Shown piece after piece: positions 56,128-64,000 of a stretch of DNA of 64,000 nucleotides (position 1 is the stretch's first letter; each line of letters opens with the position of its first letter). The translations under genes were made by a program, and so were the position numbers. The DNA is from Lujinxingia vulgaris (GTDB lineage Bacteria > Myxococcota_A > Bradymonadia > Bradymonadales > Bradymonadaceae), in contig NZ_VOSM01000008.1 of NCBI RefSeq assembly GCF_007997015.1, positions 62,001-126,000 on the forward strand, written 5' to 3'. The notes under the pieces were generated by a model. The model saw nothing but the letters and a program-made list of their open reading frames with translations, did no database searches and was not told where the DNA came from.

Positions 56128-56829
56128 TTACTCGGGGCGCGGGCGCGTGGTGCGCTGCTCGATCCACTTCTCGTAGCTCTCACCCTTGATAATACGCTGC
56201 ACAAAGACCCCGGGGGTGTGAATCTGATCCGGGTCAAGCTCGCCGGGCTCCACCAGCTCTTCAACTTCGGCGATGGTGATGCGCCCGGCGGCGGCCATCA
56301 TCGGGTTGAAGTTGCGGGCGGTGGCTTTGAAGATGAGGTTGCCCTGGGTGTCGCCTTTCCAGGCTTTGACAAAGGCGAAGTCGGCGGTGAGCGCGGTCTC
56401 CAGCACGTAGTTGCGGCCGTTGAATTCGCGGGTCTCTTTGCCGTCTGCGACGACGGTGCCGTAGCCGGTGGGGGTGAAGAAGGCGGGGATGCCCGCGCCG
56501 CCGGCGCGGATGCGCTCGGCCAGGGTGCCCTGCGGGTTGAGCTCGACTTCCAGCTCACCGCTCAAGAACTGCTGCTCGAAGTTCTTGTTCTCACCGACGT
56601 AGCTCGAGATCATTTTTTTGATCTGTCGGTTCTGCAGCAAAATCCCCAGACCGTAGTGGTCGGTGCCGCAGTTGTTGCTGATCACGGTGAGATCGCCGGT
56701 GCCGCGCTCGGCCAGGGCCCGAATGAGGTTCTCCGGGTTGCCGCAGAGGCCAAAGCCCCCGCTCATGAGCGTCTGGCCGTCTTCGATGTCGAAGATCGCC
56801 GCGCTTGCTGATTCGTAGACCTTGTTCAT
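56128..56829 (-). CDS. scoA: 3-oxoacid CoA-transferase, alpha subunit
   Basis: 233 residues. [29 protein letters not shown] and the glycine-rich [15 protein letters not shown] are family marks. ATG 56829 has AAGGAG at ideal spacing; an ATG five codons upstream is less likely. It precedes the beta subunit by 60 bp, in the common alpha-beta order. Confidence 0.93.
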   Translation of the reverse strand: MNKVYESASAAIFDIEDGQTLMSGGFGLCGNPENLIRALAERGTGDLTVISNNCGTDHYGLGILLQNRQIKKMISSYVGENKNFEQQFLSGELEVELNPQGTLAERIRAGGAGIPAFFTPTGYGTVVADGKETREFNGRNYVLETALTADFAFVKAWKGDTQGNLIFKATARNFNPMMAAAGRITIAEVEELVEPGELDPDQIHTPGVFVQRIIKGESYEKWIEQRTTRPRPE

Positions 56830-56904
56830 GCAACACTCCTTCAAGTGCGTAGGTGTGTGAGAGGGTGAGTTTGCTGTGTTGAAAAGGTGTTTTAAATCAA
56901 GGGC

Positions 56905-57675
56905 TTACCATTGCCCGCCCAGCGAGAGGCCGGCGAAGACGTAGGTGTAAAATCCGGCTTCGAGCTTGAGCACGGCGTGCGGGCCCAGGTTAAAGCGCAT
57001 ACCACCGCTGATGTTGATGATGGGCACCACCGGGGGCACGCGGCTCTCGATCTCGGGGTTATCAAAGTCGATGGCGTTGGGGTCGGGCTCACCGTCGGCC
57101 GTGAGGCATTCCGGCGGCGTAAATGACTCGCCGGCGCCGCCCCCGAGGCTGTTGTAACAGGGGGAGTTGCGACGCGGCTGATAGCGCACGATGTCGCCCA
57201 GGATAAAGCCCGGGCCGATGCCGCCGCCCACAAAGGGGGCGAACCACTCCTGCACATCCCAGTACCAGTAGGCCGAAAAGACCACCGAGGCCACCTGCAT
57301 ATCGAGCTCCGTCCATTCGGCCTGCTGGGCGGTGTCGCCGGATTCCTGCCAGAAGGCCTCGGGCATGGAGAGGTCGGCGTAATCAAAGGCCGCGCTGAGC
57401 TCGTAGCGGCGGTCTTTGCGCCACACAAACTCCGCGCCGTAGCTCAAGTTGCTGTTGCCCTCGGACCAGTGGGTGGGGTGCTCTTCAAAGAAGAGGCCCA
57501 GCAAAAATCCGGGCACGGCCACCGCGCGGGCGCGGGCGGTGAGCATGAACTCATCACTGGAGATGTCCGACTCGAAACGCACGGCGTCGTTGGGGTCGAC
57601 GTACTGCGCGCTGGCAAGGGCGGGCAGGGTGATCGCGGCGAGGAGGGTGGTCAGGAAAATTTTGCGCAAAGCCAT
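56905..57675 (-). CDS. Outer-membrane beta-barrel protein
   Basis: 256 residues. A signal peptide (cleavage near ASA-QY) leads to amphipathic strands with aromatic girdles (WYWDVQEWFAPFVGGGIGPG) and a C-terminal aromatic residue (GGQW) typical of barrel proteins folded by BamA. About eight to ten strands are likely. Role unknown; it may be a channel or structural porin-like protein. Confidence 0.78.
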   Translation of the reverse strand: MALRKIFLTTLLAAITLPALASAQYVDPNDAVRFESDISSDEFMLTARARAVAVPGFLLGLFFEEHPTHWSEGNSNLSYGAEFVWRKDRRYELSAAFDYADLSMPEAFWQESGDTAQQAEWTELDMQVASVVFSAYWYWDVQEWFAPFVGGGIGPGFILGDIVRYQPRRNSPCYNSLGGGAGESFTPPECLTADGEPDPNAIDFDNPEIESRVPPVVPIINISGGMRFNLGPHAVLKLEAGFYTYVFAGLSLGGQW

Positions 57676-57845
57676 ACAAGGCTCCAGGTCCAGGGGCTGG
57701 CGTACACAAAAACAAGGGGCCAGCCAATCGGTTCAGGGCGACGTCGGCCGGAGTATAGGGTGCCGACCGCACCAGAGCAAAGCCAGCGGCGTCGCTGCGG
57801 ACTCGCGGTGGCGCTGCCACAGCTTCGTCCTTGCTCCTTGCTGGA

Positions 57846-57931
57846 CTTTGCCCTGGATACAGTCGGATTTTTTAGGGTGCGAAGGATGGATTGGCGAGCT
57901 TTGCCCTGGATGCAGTCGGGTTCTTTGGGGT
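57846..57931. repeat. Two direct repeats, 53-bp period
   Basis: A 33-bp sequence beginning CTTTGCCCTGGAT occurs at 57846-57878 and 57899-57931 with four mismatches. It lies in the gap between divergently placed genes; no ORF is convincing there. It may be a small interspersed repeat. Confidence 0.75.
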
Positions 57932-57954
57932 TCGGGGCGCGCTTCTTGGAGTTC

Positions 57955-58485
57955 TCACATCCCGAAGATCGATGATCGGGTGGTGATGGCCCGGCAATGC
58001 CCCTCAATGCAGGCGGCGGTGGCGGGTTCAAAGGCGCAGCCCAGGGCGGGGCATTGGGAGCTGAGTTGGGGGTTGGCGTCGCAGTGGGCGCGCAGGTGGG
58101 GGACGAAGTCGCGGTGGTAGGCGGAGTCGGTGCAGGCGCTGCAGCACTCGCGGGTGAGGTTGACGGCGACGCATTCTTTGGATGTCTGGCAGCGGGTGGG
58201 GTGGGGCTCGGCGGTGGGGGCGTCGGCGGGTGCGGGTTCGTCGACAACTTCGGGAATTTCGGGGGTGGTGGGGGCTTCGGGTGGGGCCGGGGGAGGTGTG
58301 AAACGTTCTTCTTCGGGGCCGGTGGTGGGTGGGGGAGGTTGTGGGGTGGGGAGGGTGAGATCTGCGGGGTCGGGGGTTGAAGGCGTTTCGGAGGGGGCGG
58401 GGGGATCGGTCGGAGTGGGGGTGGAGCAGGCGGTGAGACAGAGGAGTGTGCTGGCGAGTAAAGCGACCGGTGTAAGGGACTTCAT
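57955..58485 (-). CDS. Pro-rich lipoprotein with Cys-rich C-terminal domain
   Basis: 176 residues. Lipobox LTAC (Cys20), a Pro/Thr/Glu linker of about 75 residues, and a C-terminal domain with eight Cys (RCQTSKECVAVNL, CCSACTD) that looks disulfide-bonded. The ATG overlaps the Sel1 gene stop by 4 bp, so they are translationally coupled. Surface or periplasmic protein, function unknown. Confidence 0.78.
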   Translation of the reverse strand: MKSLTPVALLASTLLCLTACSTPTPTDPPAPSETPSTPDPADLTLPTPQPPPPTTGPEEERFTPPPAPPEAPTTPEIPEVVDEPAPADAPTAEPHPTRCQTSKECVAVNLTRECCSACTDSAYHRDFVPHLRAHCDANPQLSSQCPALGCAFEPATAACIEGHCRAITTRSSIFGM

Positions 58486-60446
58486 CGGGGATGCTCCGAC
58501 TGAGAGGGTGGGGATTCGTGTTCGGCGTTGGTGATATCCGAGCAGTAGGAGAGGTCGCCGTAGTCGCAGGCTTTTGCCTCGTAGGTTATGGCGTCATGGT
58601 GTGTGACGGGCTCGAAGTTCTCGATTTTGAGAAGTTCCGCAGCCAGAGCGCAGCTATCAGGGTCGCGCAGGTCGCAGCCCCGTTGTGCAATATCGAGCGC
58701 CTGGGAGTGAAGGTCGCGGTCAGCGTGGCTCTGGGCGAGCCAGCGGCAGGTAAGGGTCGAGGCGCGGTGCATATCTCGTCGGTGCGGGAGGGGGTTCACG
58801 CAAAGCGCGGTCAGGAGCGGGACGGCGCGCTCGTCCCATGAAGCGTTGTGGCTGACGCCGTCTCGCAGGTAGCGCCCGATGTGCGCGCAGGCGATGTAAT
58901 CGTTGAGTCGGCAAGCCCCCGCCATGTATTTCATGGCGAGAGGTGGATCGGCATCGAACTCGCCGCGGCCCTTTTCATAAATGAGTGCAAGGTCGATGCA
59001 GCCGCGGGGCTCATCAAGTTCGCAGGCGCGTTGGTGTAAACCGAGGATGTAGCGTTGGTCTTCTTGAGAGGCGTGCGTTTCCAGCCAAAGCGCCAACCAG
59101 TTGCAGCTGTTTCCAACGCGACGGTCGCATCCTTCGGTGAAGATATCGAAGGCGCGTTCAGGTTCTTCGTGCATCAATAATGCGCCGGCCCACTGGCATC
59201 CCTTCGGCTCATCGTTCTGGCAGGCGCGCTCGTAGGCTTCGAGCGCGCCGTCCAGGTCGACCTCGCCACCGATGCCCTGTTCCACGAGCTGACCGTACGC
59301 CACGCAGGAGTCATCTGCATGCCGGCGGCAGCTGCGCTCCAGGGTGCTGCGTGCCGCTTCGGGTTGAGCGGGCCAGTCTTTGCGTGCGGATAGATAGAGG
59401 TTGCTCAGCGCGACACAAGATTCGGAGCGACCTCGGAAGCAGGCGATTTTATAGGCCTCCTCCAGGCGGGTGGGGGGCTCAAGATCAGGAAACGCGAGAT
59501 CGGCGATTGTGGCCCACAAATGACAGGCGCGGGCGTCCCGCGAATCGCAGGCATAGCCGAAGTACTCAAACGCAAGCTGGTAATCAGGCCGCAACGACAA
59601 CTCCGTTGAGCCCAGATAGAGGTCGCCCAGACGTTTACAACTCATGGGGTCGCCGAGCGCACAGCCGCGTCTGTTAAATGCAATCCCCTCCTCAAGTTCC
59701 GTGTCACCCCCCATGCCGAGGTAGAGCATTTCACCGTAAACGCCGCAGGCCCATCCAATGTATTTCTCACACCCTTCTTGAAAGTAGGTGCGGGCGATGT
59801 GTTCGGTCAGCGTGTCTCCTCCCCGGGTCGTGTGCCCCACAAAAAAACCGAGGTTGGCGCAGCTCGACGGGTCGCCGAGCAAACAGCCGCGCTCGTAGGC
59901 GCGTAGGGCGTCGTCGACACGTCGCTCACGGTCCGAGCTGACGGTGTCGTTGTGCAGAGTGCGGGCCATGTTGCAGCCCCAACCTACGCCTCCTGCACAG
60001 CTTTGCTGAGCGAGGTCGCTGCCGCGTTGGCGGTCACGTTCAAAGCCCGCTGATCCGGTGCCAACGAGGTGGGCCAGGCAGCCGCATCCGGCCGGGTCGC
60101 CCGCGTTGCAGCGCTCTTCGCAAAGTTGACCGGCTCGCTCCGAGACTTTTTCCCAGCCGCCTCGGCGCCAGGCCCACACGCTCCATGTGGCGCAGGCGAG
60201 CATCGACTCGTGTTCTTCGCAGGCCTCGATCATGGCCGGTAGCGTGTCCCGTGATGTGTAGCGAATGCTATAGGTGTAGCGGCAGTCTTCAAGCACGGGA
60301 TCGAAGATCTCATCGTCGGCGCAGGTGGGGGCCGACGTGTCTTCGGCGTCTTCGGCGAAGGTGGGGAGTGCGAAGGTGAGGCAGAGCGCCAGGGTGGCGG
60401 TCCAGATGACGAGGTGCAAACTGAAGACAGGACGTCTGGCAAACAT
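58482..60446 (-). CDS. Cys-rich Sel1-repeat exported protein
   Basis: 654 residues. A signal peptide (cleavage near TFA-ED) precedes at least twelve Sel1-like repeats with paired Cys in the HcpA style (AYERGCLLGDPSSCANLGFF, NRRGCALGDPMSCKRLGDLY). Such disulfide-bridged solenoids are extracytoplasmic adaptors. It is coupled to the Cys-rich lipoprotein gene downstream, which suggests joint function. Confidence 0.88.
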   Translation of the reverse strand: MFARRPVFSLHLVIWTATLALCLTFALPTFAEDAEDTSAPTCADDEIFDPVLEDCRYTYSIRYTSRDTLPAMIEACEEHESMLACATWSVWAWRRGGWEKVSERAGQLCEERCNAGDPAGCGCLAHLVGTGSAGFERDRQRGSDLAQQSCAGGVGWGCNMARTLHNDTVSSDRERRVDDALRAYERGCLLGDPSSCANLGFFVGHTTRGGDTLTEHIARTYFQEGCEKYIGWACGVYGEMLYLGMGGDTELEEGIAFNRRGCALGDPMSCKRLGDLYLGSTELSLRPDYQLAFEYFGYACDSRDARACHLWATIADLAFPDLEPPTRLEEAYKIACFRGRSESCVALSNLYLSARKDWPAQPEAARSTLERSCRRHADDSCVAYGQLVEQGIGGEVDLDGALEAYERACQNDEPKGCQWAGALLMHEEPERAFDIFTEGCDRRVGNSCNWLALWLETHASQEDQRYILGLHQRACELDEPRGCIDLALIYEKGRGEFDADPPLAMKYMAGACRLNDYIACAHIGRYLRDGVSHNASWDERAVPLLTALCVNPLPHRRDMHRASTLTCRWLAQSHADRDLHSQALDIAQRGCDLRDPDSCALAAELLKIENFEPVTHHDAITYEAKACDYGDLSYCSDITNAEHESPPSQSEHPR

Positions 60447-60709
60447 ACAGGGCTCAGGACATGGGTGCGGCGTACGCGCGTCGTTTCAAAAAACATCACT
60501 GGTTGAATAGGCCGAAGGGTAGCATAAGGGTGAACCGGGGTCAGCGCTGGAACTCGTTTGGGGGCATAAGGGTTATTGGTGCAGTGAGGTCAAGAGGTTT
60601 GACGATGTGGTGTGCACAAGATGCGTTGGCGTTGAGGTGGCTCTCGACGTATGCAGGGCCAACGTAAGCGGGGGTAGCGCTACCATTCGACTTAAACCGG
60701 GTACACATC

Positions 60710-61291
60710 ATGACGTTGGAAACACTCTACCGCGCCGATGGCACTCCCTACGACCGCTATGTGGTGGTGGGAACTTCGGGTTCGGGGAAGTCGACGCTGG
60801 CGAATCGGCTGGCGTGGCAGACGAGTAATCGCCATGTGGAGCTCGACCGGTTGCATTGGTTGCCGGGGTGGCAGGAGCGGCCGTGGGATGCATTTTGCGA
60901 CGATGTGGAGGCAGCGACGCGCGGGGAGCGCTGGGTGGTGGATGGGAACTACTCGGTGGTGCGGGATGTGGTGTGGGGGCGGGCGGAGGCGGTGGTGTGG
61001 CTCGATCTTCCGTTTACGCAGGTGATGTCGCAGATCGTGGCGCGGACGCTGCGACGCGGGGTGACGGGAGAGGTTGTGTGCAACGGCAATGTGGAGAGTC
61101 TGGCGCGGGGGTTTTTGAGCCGCGAGTCGATCATTTTGTGGGCGGCGAAGACCTGGAAAAAGCATCATGAGCGCTATGAGCGGCTGTTGATGGGGCCACT
61201 GGATCCGGCGTGGGGGCATCTGGATGTGTTTCGGGTGCGGGCGGGCGATTTGAGCGATGTGGAGGTCTGGCGCGGTGCCGACCGTTTTTAA
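60710..61291 (+). CDS. P-loop kinase of the FlaR/adenylate-kinase-like group
   Basis: 193 residues. Walker A GTSGSGKST and a lid-like HVELDRLHWLPGWQ, VVDGNYS segment match proteins annotated as DNA topology modulation protein FlaR, which are really small-molecule kinases of unknown substrate. No signal peptide. Monocistronic. Confidence 0.88.
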   Translation: MTLETLYRADGTPYDRYVVVGTSGSGKSTLANRLAWQTSNRHVELDRLHWLPGWQERPWDAFCDDVEAATRGERWVVDGNYSVVRDVVWGRAEAVVWLDLPFTQVMSQIVARTLRRGVTGEVVCNGNVESLARGFLSRESIILWAAKTWKKHHERYERLLMGPLDPAWGHLDVFRVRAGDLSDVEVWRGADRF

Positions 61292-61363
61292 GACGACGCT
61301 GACGGCGTCGCCCGGGTTGATGTGCGGGTTTGAAGGCGCCGCACTCTCCGCGCGTATTGCGTG

Positions 61364-62071
61364 CTACTCGTTCGTCGCGATGATCGAGCGCGCGTAGGTC
61401 AGCGCCGACGCCCGGTCGGAAAACCCGCGGCTCTGGCAGGTGGGGTCGGTGCCAAGGCTTCCCCAGCTCTCGAGCCAGAGACCGTGCGCGTGATCGGGCA
61501 CAGAGTTTCCGCGGTCGGCATGGACCGGGTAGGCGTGAACGACGACGAAGGGCGACGTGAAGAGAGCGTTGAGGTGCTCGCAGAGCTCGGTGTCGTAGGC
61601 GTCGTGGTTCAGCCGCGCCTGATAGGTAAAGGCTTGTGGGCCGATGGCGAAAGCGACCCGGGCTTCGATGCCTTCGCCGGAGAGGTACGTGTCGTGCGGG
61701 TCGGTTTCGACGTCGGAGGGGTTTTGGACTGGGACCACCTCGGTGAAGTCGACCTGGTGTCGGGTCGGGTAGTCGGTTGCGTCGTTCATGGGTTGAGCGG
61801 GGAGGTTGTGGGTGGCGTCCGGGCTGTCCCATTTTGCGCAGTCGAGCTGCTGCGCTTTGTGAGGGCGGCCGACGAAGACAACGTGCGAAGGCTCCACGGG
61901 GGAGGTTGGGATGGGGGCGACGCGATTCTTCATCGACGGGTCTTGTGAGGAGGAGGGGGAGTGGTCGCCGGGGGCGTTGACCTGAGCGGGCACCACCGGC
62001 GGCGCGGGCGTGCTGGAGGACGGGTTGCAGGCCGTTACCACGAGTATCAGGCAACAAAGGAGGGTGCGCAT
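61364..62071 (-). CDS. Lipoprotein, function unknown
   Basis: 235 residues. Lipobox VTAC (Cys15) followed by a Ser/Pro linker of about 55 residues and a globular domain with a conserved-looking GLWLESWGSLGTDP segment. It contains several His/Cys and no recognised family. Its upstream region holds an A/T-rich palindrome at 62188-62202. Confidence 0.7.
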   Translation of the reverse strand: MRTLLCCLILVVTACNPSSSTPAPPVVPAQVNAPGDHSPSSSQDPSMKNRVAPIPTSPVEPSHVVFVGRPHKAQQLDCAKWDSPDATHNLPAQPMNDATDYPTRHQVDFTEVVPVQNPSDVETDPHDTYLSGEGIEARVAFAIGPQAFTYQARLNHDAYDTELCEHLNALFTSPFVVVHAYPVHADRGNSVPDHAHGLWLESWGSLGTDPTCQSRGFSDRASALTYARSIIATNE

Positions 62072-62187
62072 CGGTATCCTTCGATCGGCGTTCGACCACG
62101 TCCATGACGGTGATGAAGGGGTGAGTCTACCTCGCCGTCGGTGATGTGTCGTTGCGGATGTGATGGCGGTGCGGGAGTGTATTTAAA

Positions 62188-62202
62188 TCTAGAAGTTCTA
62201 GA
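62188..62202. promoter_or_regulatory. Operator-like palindrome upstream of the lipoprotein gene
   Basis: Perfect 7-1-7 palindrome TCTAGAA-G-TTCTAGA, adjoining ATTTAAAT (62181-62188). Both are A/T-rich in GC-rich DNA, 117 bp upstream of the lipoprotein start on the minus strand. It could be a repressor site; no binder is known. Confidence 0.45.
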
Positions 62203-62301
62203 CGGGGCCATGGATGGGCAAGATATAGGAGGACCGGCGAGGGGAATGAAGCGGGGAATCGGAGGCCTGATGATGATTTGCGGCATTTTCCTTGAATGAA
62301 T

Positions 62302-62332
62302 AAACCACCGCGGCCTGGGCGCGCGGTGGTTT
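62302..62332. terminator. Hairpin between co-directional genes
   Basis: Perfect 11-bp stem AAACCACCGCG / CGCGGTGGTTT (62302-62312, 62322-62332). Short T/A flanks make it a moderate terminator for the leftward gene ending at 62370. Confidence 0.55.
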
Positions 62333-62369
62333 GTCTGATTTTGTCCAATTATCCAGTTAAATCAATGGC

Positions 62370-62756
62370 TTACATGGTCTTTGTGTGCTCGCGGAGGAGG
62401 GTGTCCAGGTCGGACTGAACCACCGCGCGAAGACCGGGGCTTTGCAGGGTGTCGCGCTCAATGGCGAGGGCCTGGGCCTCTTTATGCCAGGGGTGCTCGG
62501 CGTTGGGGCAGGTGAAGCGGTCGAAGGGGCGCAGGTCGGCCTCGGAGAGCTGGCCGTGGTGATAGGCCATGGACTCGGCCATGCCGCGGGGGGCGCGCAG
62601 GTTGCGCTCGGCGAAGCACTCCGCGTCACAGACCTTGCAGCGCATGTGGGTGTGGGTGTCGGGGGCGAGGGTGAAGTAGGAGTAGCCGCGGCGGTAGGCG
62701 TACGCGTAGGTCGTCGGAATGTGCAGGTGAGGGGTCTGGCGAGGATCGTGAGACAT
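62370..62756 (-). CDS. Small putative zinc-binding protein, unknown
   Basis: 128 residues, no signal peptide. MRCKVCDAECF and FTCPNAEHPWH provide Cys and His spaced like a zinc ribbon. The N-terminus is Tyr/His-rich (TTYAYAYRRGYSYFTL). No family recognised; a metal-binding or nucleic-acid-binding role is inference. Confidence 0.65.
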   Translation of the reverse strand: MSHDPRQTPHLHIPTTYAYAYRRGYSYFTLAPDTHTHMRCKVCDAECFAERNLRAPRGMAESMAYHHGQLSEADLRPFDRFTCPNAEHPWHKEAQALAIERDTLQSPGLRAVVQSDLDTLLREHTKTM

Positions 62757-62988
62757 GGTGCGCTCCGCAGGAAGGGAGTTGCGCAGGCTTTACCACCTTA
62801 CCGGGATTGGCAGGTTGGTCCGGCTTCAAAGGGCCTATCCCTCCACCGGTCTGCATGACGGCGTTGAGTGTAGGTGCGTGTAGGTTTGGGTCAAGGGATT
62901 TTGAATCGTGCTAAGAGCGGATCGATGAAGGACTTTTAGGTTTCGTGTGTGAGTGTGTTATGTCCTGTGTTTGATAAGGGCGCTATTA

Positions 62989-63003
62989 ACAACCGTTCGT
63001 TGT
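62989..63003. promoter_or_regulatory. Operator-like dyad at the regulator start
   Basis: ACAAC-CGTTC-GTTGT, a perfect 5-bp inverted repeat centred 20 bp before the start codon at 63016. Placement suggests autorepression by the HTH regulator. Confidence 0.5.
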
Positions 63004-63015
63004 AGATGGGGTTTT

Positions 63016-63855
63016 ATGAAGTCACGAAAATCGACCATTCATGTGTTGGCGCGAGGGGTTGAGTCGCGAGGTTTTGAGCGCGACGGGGTAAGCGTCAGCG
63101 GGGAGTTGGAGTGCGAGGATTGGGAGGGGTTTGAAAACCTCTTTGTGCTGACATCTGCGATGCATCTCGGGGAGGTGGCGGATGTGGTGCGGGCGGCCAA
63201 TCGCAAAAAGCATTTGCGGGGGCTTCTGGTGGAGCAGTCTCATGATACCCGGTGGATTCTGGCGATGTTGGAGCGGGCGAATCTGCGCACGCTTAAACAC
63301 ACGTTGGTGCATTCCGACATGCGGGTCTTCCGTCGCATTGTAAACGCCTGGGCGATGGGGGCTCAGGACGAGCTTATTGCCGACGCCACGGTCATGGAGG
63401 GGGGGCTCTTTGTGCGGACCTGCGCGCTGGAGACGCTGGAGGTCGAGGTGCGCGAGGTTAAGGCGTTGCGGAAAGCGAGCCGCGATGAGGTTCATACGTT
63501 CGAGGTGGCCGATGATGGGGCTTATATCTACTGGCCTGACCTCGACGTTCATTTGAATGTCGAGTCGGTTCGTGTGGTGCTCGACCCGACGTTAAAGAGC
63601 GAGTTGATGTTGGCGCGTCAGCGCGATGAGCAGCGGATGGGGGCTGCGCTGCGGAAGATTCGCGAGCGTAAAGGGTTGCGTCAGGCCGATATCGAGGGGG
63701 TTTCTACGCGGCAGGTCGGGCGTATTGAGCGTGGAGAGGTGCGGGCGCGTCATGCCACATTGGAGCTTTTTGCCAGGGCGCATGGCGAAGAACTCAACAC
63801 GTATCTGCAGGAACTCAGCCGCGTGATGCGCGAGCTTCGCGCGATTACGCCGTGA
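63016..63855 (+). CDS. DUF2442-HTH (XRE-type) regulator
   Basis: 279 residues. The N-terminal 130 residues are unrecognised, with alpha-helical character. A DUF2442 segment follows (FEVADDGAYIYWPDLDVHLNVE matches the DUF2442 pattern in part), then an XRE helix-turn-helix (LRKIRERKGLRQADIEGVSTRQVGRIERGE pattern). DUF2442-HTH proteins often pair with toxin-like DUF4160 genes, but none is visible here. ATG 63016 chosen; upstream codons look like leader. The final 145 bases of the window contain no clear gene. Confidence 0.82.
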   Translation: MKSRKSTIHVLARGVESRGFERDGVSVSGELECEDWEGFENLFVLTSAMHLGEVADVVRAANRKKHLRGLLVEQSHDTRWILAMLERANLRTLKHTLVHSDMRVFRRIVNAWAMGAQDELIADATVMEGGLFVRTCALETLEVEVREVKALRKASRDEVHTFEVADDGAYIYWPDLDVHLNVESVRVVLDPTLKSELMLARQRDEQRMGAALRKIRERKGLRQADIEGVSTRQVGRIERGEVRARHATLELFARAHGEELNTYLQELSRVMRELRAITP

Positions 63856-64000
63856 GCTATCGTTGACGCCGTATCTGCTGCGCCCGAGAACTCCTCGGGC
63901 AGCGTTGCAAAGCCTCGACGATGCGAAAGCATCGCCCGTGTTTTGCGCCTTGCCCGAGAAGCTCTCGGCTTCGCAGCTATCGACGTCGGCTTCTGCTCAC

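Noticed and set aside
63856-64000. Repeated GAGCTATCG / GCCCGAG sequences at the right edge
   Set aside because: Short, imperfect and cut by the window edge; GCCCGAG-N5-CTCGGGC at 63882-63900 is a hairpin without T-run, so no terminator or gene call is justified.

Overview
The window is about 64 kb of high-GC bacterial chromosome with codon use typical of a predatory or social delta-type lineage. Lipoproteins are abundant. There are kinase-ATPase-TPR giants, an FHA-GGDEF protein, Cys-rich Sel1 and EGF-like repeat proteins, and a Gld-type ABC cluster. I infer Myxococcota or a neighbour, with Bradymonadales-like organisms the best guess. No rRNA, tRNA, CRISPR-Cas locus, prophage or insertion sequence was recognised.

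Layout. 1-7.3 kb: a fragment entering from the left, a lipoprotein, a penicillin-acylase-family lipoprotein, a short histidine kinase and an RpoH-like sigma factor. 7.3-8.3 kb: an AT-rich gap carrying repeated GAACAGG half-sites, then a small lipoprotein. 8.3-12.5 kb: a leftward operon of a polytopic membrane protein, fdhD and a YdeP-type molybdopterin oxidoreductase. 12.6-12.9 kb: a striking array of alternating palindromes with a 70-bp period. 13-17 kb: an FHA-GGDEF diguanylate cyclase, a HEAT-like exported protein and a metzincin lipoprotein. 17.4-31 kb: one rightward four-gene operon of a WD40 protein with an acidic centre of about 1000 residues, a small membrane-anchored protein, and two giant DUF3857/transglutaminase-type exported proteins, the second of which has lost its catalytic residues. 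31-37 kb: a CoxE/MoxR pair, a lipoprotein, a metallo-beta-lactamase-fold hydrolase, an ABC1/UbiB kinase-like protein and a TPR protein. 37.4-42.5 kb: a GldA-GldF-GldG-DUF4340 ABC export cluster, followed by glutathione synthetase, a CuZn superoxide dismutase lipoprotein and two tandem Bor-like lipoproteins. 45-53 kb: a DUF3108 protein, a B12-type radical SAM protein translationally coupled to an unknown protein, and a 1259-residue Ser/Thr kinase-ATPase-TPR protein. 53-57 kb: an RNase II/R, a two-subunit CoA transferase and an outer-membrane barrel. 57.7-64 kb: accessory genes, including a Cys-rich Sel1 protein coupled to a lipoprotein, a FlaR-like P-loop kinase, two small unknowns and a DUF2442-HTH regulator with an operator-like dyad at its start.

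The strongest candidates for something undescribed are the 12.64-12.92 kb palindrome array, which sits upstream of the fdhD/oxidoreductase operon, and the 13.6-kb WD40/transglutaminase operon. Functions come from motifs read by eye. No database search was possible, so family names are recognitions from memory and the organism assignment is inference.
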